Source: Pseudomonas guariconensis
GTDB lineage: Bacteria > Pseudomonadota > Gammaproteobacteria > Pseudomonadales > Pseudomonadaceae
DNA: 64,000 bases
Assembly: GCF_024127895.1 (NCBI RefSeq)
Contig: NZ_JAMYBK010000017.1
Span: forward strand, 50,674-114,673
Direction of reading: 5' to 3'
Numbering within the stretch: position 1 is the stretch's first letter; the number at the start of each line of letters is the position of its first letter. The translations under genes and the position numbers were made by a program. Shown piece by piece: positions 1 through 7,776 of the stretch. The notes beneath the pieces are model-generated. The model saw only the letters and a list, made by a program, of their open reading frames with translations, made no database searches and had not been told where the DNA came from.

Positions 1-724
1 GGAAGGTGTGCACGCCAAAGCCTTCCATCATCCGCAAGCTGCGCGGGATGGCCCGGTCCGACATGGCCCACATGACCATGTGGGCCGACTCCGGCACCAG
101 CGAGACGAAGTCCCAGAACGTATCGTGGGCCGAGCCACCGGTGGGGATCTCGTTGTGCGGCTCGGGTTTCACCGCGTGGACGAAGTCCGGGAACTTGATC
201 GCATCCTGGATGAAGAACACCGGCATGTTGTTGCCCACCAGGTCAAAATTGCCCTCGTCGGTGTAGAACTTCACGGCAAAGCCGCGCACGTCGCGCACGG
301 TGTCGCCAGAGCCGCGCGGGCCTTGCACGGTGGAGAAACGCACGAAGACCGGCGTGATCTTCTCGGGGTCCTGGAGGAACCCGGCCTTGGTCAGTTGCGC
401 ATGGCAGCCGTAGCTCTGGAAGTAGCCATGGGCGCCGGTGCCGCGGGCGTGGACGATACGCTCGGGGATACGCTCATGGTCGAAGTGGGTGATCTTCTCG
501 CGCATGATGAAGTCTTCGAGCAGCGAGGGCCCCCGCGCACCGGCCTTGAGGGTGTTCTGGTTATCGGCGATCTTCACCCCCTGGTTGGTGCGCAAGGCCT
601 GGCCGGTGGCGTCGCTGCGAAACGCCTCCAGGCTCTGCACCTTGGAATTGGTGTTGGCCCGGTCGGGGGTCGTGGTACCGGCGACCTGGCTTTCCCTGGG
701 CATGTCCTTCTTCTTGCTGGGCAT
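1..724 (-). CDS. katE: Large-subunit catalase HPII, 5' part (gene runs off the left edge)
   Basis: Monofunctional heme catalase that dismutates hydrogen peroxide in the cytoplasm. The minus strand stays open from an ATG at 724 down to base 1 and gives the first 241 residues. An N-terminal extension (MPSKKKDMPRESQ...) is followed by LRTNQGVKIADNQNTLKAG, then GPSLLEDF, the MREKITHFDHERIPERIVHARG block carrying the distal heme histidine, FVRFSTVQGPRGSGDTVRD and FAVKFYTDEGNFDLVGNN. The N-terminal extension before the catalase core fits the large HPII/KatE subfamily rather than small KatA enzymes. An SD-like GGAG lies just upstream of the ATG. The C-terminal half, including the flavodoxin-like domain expected of the family, lies outside the window. 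The gene is divergent from metN. RpoS control is usual for katE but was not read from the sequence. Confidence 0.95.
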   Translation of the reverse strand, partial: MPSKKKDMPRESQVAGTTTPDRANTNSKVQSLEAFRSDATGQALRTNQGVKIADNQNTLKAGARGPSLLEDFIMREKITHFDHERIPERIVHARGTGAHGYFQSYGCHAQLTKAGFLQDPEKITPVFVRFSTVQGPRGSGDTVRDVRGFAVKFYTDEGNFDLVGNNMPVFFIQDAIKFPDFVHAVKPEPHNEIPTGGSAHDTFWDFVSLVPESAHMVMWAMSDRAIPRSLRMMEGFGVHTF

Positions 725-948
725 GGTTCGGCTCTCCTTATCAGTCTCGAGCGGGCCCGTATCGGGCTTGTTCAACTAGTGACTGGAAGGCGTTCGCGAG
801 CGTTCAATCGGGATTACCGGTTGTCGCGTTATGCCGGCCGGATTGGTTCATGACGAAATAAATGCTAAGAACAACTATGGGAAAAGGCTAAAATGCGCGC
901 CCCGGCTAACCGCTGACCCTATTCCATGCGCCCCACAAGGTTCGCTCA

Positions 949-1956
949 GTGATCGAGTTCCAACATGTCCACAAGACCTACCGTGTCGCCGGTAGGGATA
1001 TCCCCGCCCTCAATCCGACCAGCCTGACCATCGACAACGGCCAGGTGTTCGGCCTGATCGGGCATTCCGGCGCAGGCAAGAGCACCTTGCTGCGCCTGAT
1101 CAACCGCCTCGAGGCCCCGAGCGGCGGCAAGATCATCGTCGACGGCGAGGACGTCACCGCCTTCGACGCCAACCAGCTGCGTCGCTTCCGCCAGCAGGTC
1201 GGGATGATCTTCCAGCACTTCAACCTGCTGGCCTCCAAGACCGTGGCCGACAACGTCGCCCTGCCGCTGACCCTGGCCGGCGAACTGTCGCGGGCCGAGA
1301 TCGACCAGCGTGTCGCCGAACTGCTGGCCCGCGTCGGCCTGTCGGACCATGCCCGCAAGTACCCGGCCCAACTCTCCGGCGGCCAGAAGCAACGCGTGGG
1401 CATCGCCCGCGCCCTGTCGACCCGGCCGAAGATCCTGCTGTGCGACGAGGCCACCAGCGCCCTCGACCCGCAGACCACCGCGTCGGTGTTGCAACTGCTG
1501 GCCGAGATCAACCGCGAGCTGAAGCTGACCATCGTGCTGATCACCCACGAGATGGACGTGATCCGCCGGGTCTGCGACCGCGTGGCGGTGATGGATGCCG
1601 GGCAGATCGTCGAACAAGGCCCGGTGGCCGATGTGTTCCTGCATCCGCAGCACCCGACCACCCGACGTTTCGTCCAGGAAGACGAGCAGGTCAACGAGAA
1701 CGAGCAGCGCGACGACTTCGCCCACGTGCCCGGGCGCATCCTGCGCCTGACCTTCCAGGGCGAGGCCACGTACGCCCCGCTGCTGGGCACCGTGGCCCGC
1801 GAGACCGGCGTGGACTACAGCATCCTCGCCGGGCGTATCGACCGCATCAAGGACGTCCCCTATGGACAGCTGACCCTGGCCGTCACCGGTGGCGACATGG
1901 ACGCGGCGTTCGAGCGCTTCAAGGCAGCGGATGTGCATATGGAGGTACTGCGTTGA
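949..1956 (+). CDS. metN: Methionine ABC importer, ATP-binding protein
   Basis: ATPase of the high-affinity D/L-methionine importer MetNIQ, acting at the cytoplasmic face of the inner membrane. The 335-aa protein has Walker A GHSGAGKS (about 38-45), a signature LSGGQKQRVGIARAL, Walker B ILLCDEATSALD and an H-loop ITHEMDVI. After about residue 250 comes a C-terminal NIL/ACT-like domain, which in this family binds methionine and closes the transporter (transinhibition). The start is GTG: the nearby ATG at 925 hits a stop after eight codons, and ACAAGG sits 8 nt before the GTG. The stop overlaps the metI start by one base, so metN, metI and metQ form an operon. A TAAAAT at 889-894 could be the -10 element. 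Confidence 0.96.
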   Translation: MIEFQHVHKTYRVAGRDIPALNPTSLTIDNGQVFGLIGHSGAGKSTLLRLINRLEAPSGGKIIVDGEDVTAFDANQLRRFRQQVGMIFQHFNLLASKTVADNVALPLTLAGELSRAEIDQRVAELLARVGLSDHARKYPAQLSGGQKQRVGIARALSTRPKILLCDEATSALDPQTTASVLQLLAEINRELKLTIVLITHEMDVIRRVCDRVAVMDAGQIVEQGPVADVFLHPQHPTTRRFVQEDEQVNENEQRDDFAHVPGRILRLTFQGEATYAPLLGTVARETGVDYSILAGRIDRIKDVPYGQLTLAVTGGDMDAAFERFKAADVHMEVLR

Positions 1957-2627
1957 TGGACGCCCTGAATTTCTTCGCCAACGTCGACTGGGCCGAGATC
2001 TGGCTGGCCAGCATCGACACCATGATCATGCTGTTCGGCTCGCTGTTCTTCACCGTGCTGCTGGGCCTGCCATTGGGCGTGCTGCTGTTCCTCTGCGGCC
2101 CACGGCAGATGTTCGAGCAGCGGGGCGTGTACGCGCTGCTGTCGCTGATCGTCAACATCCTGCGCTCGCTGCCGTTCATCATCCTGCTGATCGTCATGAT
2201 TCCGGTCACCGTGCTGATCACCGGCACCTCGCTGGGCGTCGCCGGCGCCATCCCGCCGCTGGTGGTGGGTGCCACGCCGTTCTTCGCGCGCCTGGTGGAA
2301 ACCGCCCTGCGCGAAGTGGACCGCGGCATCATCGAGGCGACCCAGTCGATGGGCGCCACCACCCGCCAGATCATCATGAACGCGCTGTTGCCAGAGGCCC
2401 GGCCGGGCATCTTCGCGGCCATCACCGTCACCGCCATCACCCTGGTGTCGTACACCGCCATGGCCGGCGTGGTGGGCGCGGGCGGCCTGGGCGACCTGGC
2501 CATCCGCTTCGGCTACCAGCGCTTCCAGACCGACGTGATGGTGGTCACCGTGGTGCTCCTGCTGGTCCTGGTTCAAGTTCTGCAGAGCGTCGGCGACAAA
2601 CTGGTCGTGCACTTTTCCCGTAAGTAA
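1956..2627 (+). CDS. metI: Methionine ABC importer, permease
   Basis: Inner-membrane permease subunit of MetNIQ, 223 aa, the usual length. The protein has about five hydrophobic helices. It carries the ABC permease coupling (EAA) loop, seen as EATQSMGATTRQIIMNALLPEA, followed by the helix that contacts MetN. The start ATG overlaps the metN stop (TGATG). GGAGG lies about 12 nt upstream, inside metN, so translation is probably coupled. An open frame extends far upstream inside metN, but its translation there is the metN shadow. metQ follows after 64 bp. Confidence 0.96.
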   Translation: MDALNFFANVDWAEIWLASIDTMIMLFGSLFFTVLLGLPLGVLLFLCGPRQMFEQRGVYALLSLIVNILRSLPFIILLIVMIPVTVLITGTSLGVAGAIPPLVVGATPFFARLVETALREVDRGIIEATQSMGATTRQIIMNALLPEARPGIFAAITVTAITLVSYTAMAGVVGAGGLGDLAIRFGYQRFQTDVMVVTVVLLLVLVQVLQSVGDKLVVHFSRK

Positions 2628-2691
2628 CCCCAATGGGGTCGGCCTGGCCGACCCGTTCGGGGGCCGTCGCGGCCCTCACAAGGAGTGATCG

Positions 2692-3462
2692 ATGAAGAAA
2701 CTGCTTGCTGTCGTGGCCGCCGTCGCGGCCTTCTCGGCCAACGCCGAAACCCTGACCGTCGCCGCCACCCCGGTGCCTCACGCGGAAATCCTCAACTTCG
2801 TGAAGCCGCAGCTGGAGAAAGCTGGCGTGGAACTGAAGGTCAAGGAGTTCACCGACTACATCCAGCCGAACGTACAGGTGGCCGAGAAGCGCCTGGACGC
2901 CAACTTCTTCCAGCACCAGCCGTATCTGGACGAGTTCAACAAGTCCAAGGGCACCGAACTGGTCAGCGTTACCGGCGTGCACCTGGAGCCGCTGGGCGCC
3001 TACTCCAGCAAGATCAAGAAGCTCGACGAACTGCCGTCCGGCGCCACCGTGGTCATCCCCAACGATGCCACCAACGGCGGCCGCGCCCTGCTGCTGCTCG
3101 ACAAGGCCGGCGTGATCGCGCTCAAGGACAACAAGAACATCCTGTCCACCGTCAAGGACATCACCGCTAACGACAAGGGCCTGAAGTTCCGCGAGCTGGA
3201 AGCGGCCACCATCCCGCGCGTGCTGACCCAGGTGGACCTGGCGCTGATCAACACCAACTATGCGCTGGAAGCCAAGCTCAACCCCGAAAAGGATGCGCTG
3301 GTCATCGAGGGTAGCGACTCGCCCTACGTGAACATCCTGGTCGCCCGCCCGGACAACAAGGACTCGCAGGCCATGAAGAAGCTGGCCGATGCCCTGCATT
3401 CGCCCGAGGTGAAGCAGTTCATCACCGAGAAGTACAAAGGCGCGGTGATCCCGGCGTTCTGA
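2692..3462 (+). CDS. metQ: Methionine-binding protein of the ABC importer
   Basis: Periplasmic substrate-binding protein (NlpA/MetQ family), 256 aa, delivering methionine to MetNI. An N-terminal signal peptide (MKKLLAVVAAVAAFSANA) is followed by the mature start ETLTVAATPVPHAEIL, typical of MetQ. Conserved ligand-pocket segments include NFFQHQPYLDEFN, GATVVIPNDATNGGRALLLL and LINTNYAL. The signal peptide has no lipobox cysteine, so this copy looks soluble rather than a lipoprotein like E. coli MetQ. AAGGAG sits 7 nt before the ATG. It is the last gene of metNIQ and is followed by a REP pair. Confidence 0.95.
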   Translation: MKKLLAVVAAVAAFSANAETLTVAATPVPHAEILNFVKPQLEKAGVELKVKEFTDYIQPNVQVAEKRLDANFFQHQPYLDEFNKSKGTELVSVTGVHLEPLGAYSSKIKKLDELPSGATVVIPNDATNGGRALLLLDKAGVIALKDNKNILSTVKDITANDKGLKFRELEAATIPRVLTQVDLALINTNYALEAKLNPEKDALVIEGSDSPYVNILVARPDNKDSQAMKKLADALHSPEVKQFITEKYKGAVIPAF

Positions 3463-3498
3463 TTGCGCCGAGCTCGCTGGGCCGGTCAGTTCAGCAGG

Positions 3499-3587
3499 GC
3501 TGCTTTGCAGCCCATCGCCGGCAAGCCGGCTCCCACAGGTCTGCGCCAACCTGTGGGCTTGCCGGCGATGGGACGCGAAGCGGCCCC
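3499..3587. repeat. REP pair (BIME) between metQ and sco1
   Basis: Two inverted copies of the P. putida-type REP palindrome: a forward core CATCGCCGGCAAGCCGGC at about 3513 and its near reverse complement ending at about 3572, separated by CTCCCACAGGTCTGCGCCAACCTGTGGG-type sequence. Flanking GGCTGCTTTGCAGCC and CGAAGCGGCCCC tails are typical. The element lies between two convergent transcription units and may act in termination or mRNA stabilisation (family knowledge). Confidence 0.85.
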
Positions 3588-3601
3588 AAATCAGCCGATA
3601 C

Positions 3602-4234
3602 TCAGTCCCGCTTGACCAACCCCGGCAACTGCGCCACCAGCTTCTGGTTGTTGAACGGCGCCCGGATGAACCCCCGCTGGCGCCCATCCGGCCCGACGAT
3701 CGCCAGGTTGCCACTGTGATCCACGGTATACCCCGGCTTGCTGGTATCCGCCGGAATGAACGGAATGCTCAGGGCATTGGCCAATGCCTGGGTGTCCTCG
3801 AGGGTGCCCGCCAATCCGAGGAAGTCCTTGTCGAAGTACCCCAGGTACTGCTTGAGCTGGTCCGGCGTATCGCGATTCGGGTCGACACTCACCAGCACCA
3901 CCTGCAACCGCTCCAGCGCCTCCTTGGGCAGCTCGCTCTTCACCTGGCGCAGCTGGGCCAGGGTAGTCGGGCAGATGTCCGGGCAGTAGGTATAGCCGAA
4001 GAACAGCAACGACCACTTGCCCTTGAGCTCGTCCAGCTCCACCGGCCGGCCTTCCTGGTCCCTCATCTTCACGTCCGGCACGGTGCGGCTCTGGGGCAGG
4101 AGAATGATGCCGGCGTCGATCAGTTCGGCCGGGTTCGCCTCGCTGCGGCCGTTGAGCACCTTGTTGACGGTCAGGCCGAGGATCAGGGCGACCACGGCGA
4201 CGAGGATGAAAACGGTTTTCTGGGTTCGGGTCAT
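3602..4234 (-). CDS. SCO1/SenC copper chaperone for cytochrome c oxidase
   Basis: Membrane-anchored, thioredoxin-fold periplasmic protein that delivers copper to or reduces the CuA site of the oxidase, 210 aa. One N-terminal membrane anchor (MTRTQKTVFILVAVVALILG) is followed by the SCO core with the copper ligands GYTYCPDICPTTL (CxxxC) and the downstream histidine in YTVDHSGNLAIVGPDG. The ATG overlaps the cyoE stop by 4 bp (ATGA), so cyoE and sco1 are co-transcribed. A longer frame reaches back through cyoE, but the SCO protein clearly begins here. Confidence 0.93.
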   Translation of the reverse strand: MTRTQKTVFILVAVVALILGLTVNKVLNGRSEANPAELIDAGIILLPQSRTVPDVKMRDQEGRPVELDELKGKWSLLFFGYTYCPDICPTTLAQLRQVKSELPKEALERLQVVLVSVDPNRDTPDQLKQYLGYFDKDFLGLAGTLEDTQALANALSIPFIPADTSKPGYTVDHSGNLAIVGPDGRQRGFIRAPFNNQKLVAQLPGLVKRD

Positions 4235-5130
4235 AGATTCAGCAACAGGTAGTGGTCCAAGAGCAGTGCGATGAACAGCAGGAACAGGTACCCGATAGAG
4301 TACTTGAAGGTCCCGATCGCAGCGTGCGGCCTGGTGCCACGGTACAACACCCAGGCCCAGTGGACAAAGCGCAGCCCCAGCACGAGGGCACACACCAGGT
4401 ACAACGGCCCGCTCATGTGGATGGCATAGGGCAGCAGGCTCACCGCCAGCAACACCAAGGTATAGAGCAGGATGTGCAGCTTGGTGTAGCGCTCGCCATG
4501 GGTCACCGGCAGCATGGGAATGTCGGCCTTGGCGTACTCCTCCTTGCGGTGGATGGCCAGGGCCCAGAAGTGCGGCGGGGTCCAGGCGAAGATGATCAGC
4601 ACCAGCAGCAGCGGCTCGGCGCCGACATGGCCGCTGACCGCCACCCAACCCAACAGCGGCGGCGCCGCACCGGCCAGGCCGCCGATCACGATGTTCTGCG
4701 GGGTGGCACGCTTGAGAAAGCCCGTGTAGATCACCGCGTAGCCGAGCAACGAGGCCAGCGTCAGCCAAGCGGTGAGGGCATTGGTGAACACCAGCAGCAG
4801 GGCCATGCCCAGCACCGCCAAGGCCAGGGCGAAGCCCAGCGCCGGCAGCGGCGCGACCCGCCCTTCGGCCAGCGGGCGCCGGTGGGTACGGGCCATCAGC
4901 GCATCGATGCGCCGATCCACCACATGGTTGACCACCGCCGCGCCGCCCGCGCACAGGCCGATGCCTAGGTTGCCGAACAGCAGCACGCTCCACGCCACCC
5001 CGGCACGGGTAGCGAGGAACATGCCCACCAGCGAGGTGATCAGCATCAGTACCACCACCTTGGGCTTGGTCAGTTCCAGGTAGTCGCGCCAACCGGCCCG
5101 CCGTCTGCGCTCGCTCAGAAGCGTCGCCAC
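4231..5130 (-). CDS. cyoE: Protoheme IX farnesyltransferase (heme O synthase)
   Basis: Integral membrane UbiA-family prenyltransferase that adds farnesyl to heme b, making heme O, the precursor of heme A. The 299-aa protein shows the family motifs NHVVDRRIDALMARTHRRPLA (first Asp-rich motif), YTGFLKRATPQNIVIGG and TPPHFWALAI. It sits directly after ctaA (its start overlaps the ctaA end by 16 bp), so heme O and heme A synthesis are made together with the oxidase assembly genes. It is also called ctaB. P. putida has a second cyoE with the cyo oxidase, so this is the caa3-associated copy (inference from context). Confidence 0.95.
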   Translation of the reverse strand: MATLLSERRRRAGWRDYLELTKPKVVVLMLITSLVGMFLATRAGVAWSVLLFGNLGIGLCAGGAAVVNHVVDRRIDALMARTHRRPLAEGRVAPLPALGFALALAVLGMALLLVFTNALTAWLTLASLLGYAVIYTGFLKRATPQNIVIGGLAGAAPPLLGWVAVSGHVGAEPLLLVLIIFAWTPPHFWALAIHRKEEYAKADIPMLPVTHGERYTKLHILLYTLVLLAVSLLPYAIHMSGPLYLVCALVLGLRFVHWAWVLYRGTRPHAAIGTFKYSIGYLFLLFIALLLDHYLLLNL

Positions 5131-6188
5131 GAGTCACCCCTCATGTGCTGGGAGAGCCCCACGCCGGTCACCGGTGTCAGGCGCCAGCCCTGCGTGATGC
5201 GGACCTTGTCGACCACGCGGATCCGGTAGTTCACCAGCACCATGCACAGCAACAACGCGGCACCGCCGGCGTTGTGCGCCACCGCCACGCCCAGGGGCAG
5301 GTGCAACAGCACGTTGCTGATGCCCAGGCCCACCTGCACGGCCAGCGCCAGCAGCACCAGGCGGGCCAGGCCGGAAAGAGCGTTGCGGTGCAGCTTCCAG
5401 CTGAGCAGCAGCAACACGGCGATGACCAGCAACGCACCGAGCCGGTGGCTGATGTGGATAGCGGTACGCGCATCGCTGTCCAGCTGCCCGCCCAGGTAGT
5501 TCGGGCCGACGTGCTGGGTCAGGTGGAAGCCGTTGCTAAAGTCCGCCGCTGGCCACCACTGGCCGTGGCAGGTGGGCAGGTCGATACAAGCGACCGCCGC
5601 ATAGTTGGCGCTGACCCACCCCCCCAAGGCGATCTGCCCGATCACCACCAGCAATGCCAGCGCCGCCACCCGCCGCAGGCTCAGCGGCAGCTTGGGCAAG
5701 GGCGCGAAGGCCCGGGATAGACGCAGGGACAGCAGGAACAACAGGCTCAGGGTGGTGAAGCCGCCGAGCAGGTGCGCAGTGACCACCTGGGGCCAGAGCT
5801 TGAGGGTCACCGTCCACATGCCGAACACCGCCTGCGCCAGCACCACGCCCAGCAACAGCAGCGGCAGGCGATAGGGCTGGCCGTCACGGGCATGGCGCCT
5901 CAGTGCCTGGAACGCCAGTACGGCGATCACCAGCGCCAGGGTGCCGGCGAAGTAGCGATGGACCATCTCTGCCCAGCCCTTGGCTTGCTCCACCGGATGC
6001 TCCGGGAAGTGCAGCTCGGCATGGGCCAACTGCGCCTCGGTCTTGGGCACGCCGATGAAACCATAGCAACCCGGCCAGTCGGGGCAGCCGAGGCCGGCGT
6101 GGGTCAGCCGGGTATAGGCACCGAGCAGGACGACCAGCAGTGCCAGCAGGGTGGCGAACACAGCGAGGCGGTATCCGGGTCTGGCCAT
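5115..6188 (-). CDS. ctaA: Heme A synthase (COX15/CtaA)
   Basis: Inner-membrane monooxygenase that converts heme O into heme A for the caa3 oxidase. The 357-aa protein is eight-helix-like, with paired histidine motifs: LGAYTRLTHAGLGCPDWPGC near the N-terminus, EMVHRYFAGTLAL, VTAHLLGG, then the second half IHISHRLGALLVIAVL and AHNAGGAALLL. The CPDWPGC and ACIDLPTCHG loops carry the cysteine pair typical of this family. It starts 9 bp after the upstream small membrane-protein gene and overlaps cyoE at its end. Confidence 0.94.
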   Translation of the reverse strand: MARPGYRLAVFATLLALLVVLLGAYTRLTHAGLGCPDWPGCYGFIGVPKTEAQLAHAELHFPEHPVEQAKGWAEMVHRYFAGTLALVIAVLAFQALRRHARDGQPYRLPLLLLGVVLAQAVFGMWTVTLKLWPQVVTAHLLGGFTTLSLLFLLSLRLSRAFAPLPKLPLSLRRVAALALLVVIGQIALGGWVSANYAAVACIDLPTCHGQWWPAADFSNGFHLTQHVGPNYLGGQLDSDARTAIHISHRLGALLVIAVLLLLSWKLHRNALSGLARLVLLALAVQVGLGISNVLLHLPLGVAVAHNAGGAALLLCMVLVNYRIRVVDKVRITQGWRLTPVTGVGLSQHMRGDSWRRF

Positions 6189-6197
6189 GGCGGCCTC

Positions 6198-6782
6198 CTA
6201 GCCGATGTTGGACAGTTTGAGCAGGTGGCGCAGGTCGTCGAGCACATGCTTGCCCTTGGCCTTGACGTCGTAGCGCAGCACCAGGTTGCCGTGGGGGTCG
6301 ACGATCCACAGCTGCGGGCCGGGCTCGCCGACCTTCTGGCCGTAGCGTTGCAGGTCAAGCGGATAACGCTGCAGCTGCGGATATTCGCGGCCCAACAACG
6401 CCTGGTAGTCAGCGTCCAGCGGCTGCGCGGCGGCCAGGGCATGGCTGGCACGGCCAGCGTCGCGGCCCAGGCCGATCTGGATCTGCCGGGCCAGGTACAC
6501 CAGTTGCTGGCAATCCTGGGCACAGGCTTGCGGCGCGCTGACCAACAGTTGCCAGCCTTCCTCCTGGGCGTCGATGCCAATGTCGGCGCGGGTTTCGCCG
6601 CTGCCGATCATCGCGCCGTGGTAACTGCGGCCCTCCGGCACCCAGAACTTGAACTTGTACATGCTGGTGGCGAGGATCATCGGCCCCAGCGCCACCAGCA
6701 GGATGAGGATCAGCTGCAAGCGCCCACGCGCGCGGGACTTGTGGCGTTCAGGCACGCCCAGTGGACTCGTGACGGCGCCCAT
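6198..6782 (-). CDS. Conserved membrane-anchored protein of the oxidase assembly cluster
   Basis: Protein of 194 aa that I cannot assign to a named assembly factor. After a basic N-terminus (PERHKSRARGRLQ) one hydrophobic anchor is visible (LILILLVALGPMILATSMY). A periplasmic domain of about 150 residues then ends in LWIVDPHGNLVLRYDVKAKGKHVLDDLRHLLKLS. That ending resembles SCO/thioredoxin-fold proteins, but a CxxxC copper motif is missing; the only cysteines are in APQACAQDCQQ. The start ATG overlaps the end of surf1 by 35 bp, and a longer upstream frame is surf1 in another phase. Its place between surf1 and ctaA argues for a role in oxidase biogenesis (inference). Confidence 0.85.
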   Translation of the reverse strand: MGAVTSPLGVPERHKSRARGRLQLILILLVALGPMILATSMYKFKFWVPEGRSYHGAMIGSGETRADIGIDAQEEGWQLLVSAPQACAQDCQQLVYLARQIQIGLGRDAGRASHALAAAQPLDADYQALLGREYPQLQRYPLDLQRYGQKVGEPGPQLWIVDPHGNLVLRYDVKAKGKHVLDDLRHLLKLSNIG

Positions 6783-7488
6783 GGTTGTTCTCCTTGTTGT
6801 TGTGCCAACCGAAATAGAGGTAGAGCAGCACCAGCGCCGTGGCCAACGCGAACCACTGCACGGCGTAGCCCAGGTGTTTTTCCGGCCCCATGGCGACCAC
6901 CGGCCAGTCCAGCCGGTAGCTGGCTGGCCCCGGTTCGAGGCGCAGCTCATGGGGGAAACCTTCGCGACCGAGCTGTTGCCACACTTGCGCAGGGTCGATG
7001 GCGGTGAGCAGGTGCGGCCACTGCTTGCCGGCCGGGTCGGGGTGCAGTTGGAAGATGCTGCCCGGCGCCACGTAGACCGAGGCGTCGAGGGTCAGGGGGT
7101 GTTCGGGGGTATCGAAGCGCACCGGCACCCGGCGGTCGGGCCACGGCAGCCAGCCACGGTTGACCAGCAGCCACAGGCCGCTGGCCTGGTCGTGGAAGGG
7201 TTGCAGCAGCTCGACGCCGACCTGGCCGTCGCGCAGGCGGTTGTCCAGCAGCAGGCTGTGTGCGGCATCGAAGCGGCCGTGCAGGTGTACGCGCTGGAAG
7301 GCCGGGTCAGGCAATTGCTGCAACTGCGCGACCGCCACCGGCGCCTCGACGCGACGCTCGGCATAACTGTCGAGCAGCTGGCGCTTTTCGTCCGCTCGGC
7401 GCAGTTGCCAACTGCCGAGCGCGATCAACCCCGGCAGCAGGGCAAGCACCACCAGGGTCGGTACCAGGCCAGGGCGAAACGGCTTCAC
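6748..7488 (-). CDS. SURF1 family oxidase assembly protein
   Basis: SURF1/Shy1 family, 246 aa, helps insert heme A into subunit I. The family's two-helix layout is present: an N-terminal membrane helix (LVPTLVVLALLPGLIALGSWQLRRADEKR, with the family motif GxWQLxRxxxK), the periplasmic middle with GVELLQPFHDQASGLWLLVNRGWLP, and a C-terminal helix GYAVQWFALATALVLLYLYFGW. No ATG lies near the expected N-terminus. Two consecutive GTG codons precede KPFRPG, and I use the second (7488); the first would add one residue. It heads the surf1-ctaA-cyoE-sco1 unit and is divergent from the DUF2909 gene. Confidence 0.92.
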   Translation of the reverse strand: MKPFRPGLVPTLVVLALLPGLIALGSWQLRRADEKRQLLDSYAERRVEAPVAVAQLQQLPDPAFQRVHLHGRFDAAHSLLLDNRLRDGQVGVELLQPFHDQASGLWLLVNRGWLPWPDRRVPVRFDTPEHPLTLDASVYVAPGSIFQLHPDPAGKQWPHLLTAIDPAQVWQQLGREGFPHELRLEPGPASYRLDWPVVAMGPEKHLGYAVQWFALATALVLLYLYFGWHNNKENNHGRRHESTGRA

Positions 7489-7551
7489 CACGGCCTCGCA
7501 AGGTCGATCGCTATACTTGAAACCATCACTGCATTCCCCCGGAGTATCGCC

Positions 7552-7755
7552 ATGCTCAAGGCTGCGATTGTCCTGATGTTGTTGGCCACCATCGCCAGCC
7601 TGTTCAGCGGGCTGGTGTTCCTGGTCAAGGACGACGAACACTCGACCCGCCTGCTCAAGGCCCTGACCGTGCGCGTCACCCTCGCGGCGCTGACCATCGG
7701 CCTGGTCGCCTGGGGCTTCATCAGCGGGCAGCTCGTCTCGCACGCGCCGTTCTGA
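7552..7755 (+). CDS. DUF2909-type small twin-helix membrane protein
   Basis: 67-aa protein with two predicted membrane helices (AAIVLMLLATIASLFSGLVFLV and LAALTIGLVAWGFISGQLV) separated by a charged loop KDDEHSTRLLKALTVR. Length and layout match the DUF2909 (twin transmembrane) family found within oxidase clusters of pseudomonads. GGAG lies 10 nt before the ATG. It is the only plus-strand gene in the 3.6-12 kb block, divergent from surf1 and convergent with coxC (21 bp apart). Function is unknown; a small accessory role in the oxidase complex is inferred from position only. Confidence 0.85.
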   Translation: MLKAAIVLMLLATIASLFSGLVFLVKDDEHSTRLLKALTVRVTLAALTIGLVAWGFISGQLVSHAPF

Positions 7756-7776
7756 ATCCTGTGCAGGAGCCCCCTG

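Noticed and set aside
1440..2627. Longer MetI of 395 residues
   Set aside because: The upstream 172 codons are a shadow of metN; the MetI N-terminus is at 1956.
3602..5137. Possible cyoE-sco1 fusion (511 codons open in one frame)
   Set aside because: The first part is cyoE read out of frame. The true cyoE frame ends at 4231 and SCO starts at 4234, an ordinary 4-bp overlap.
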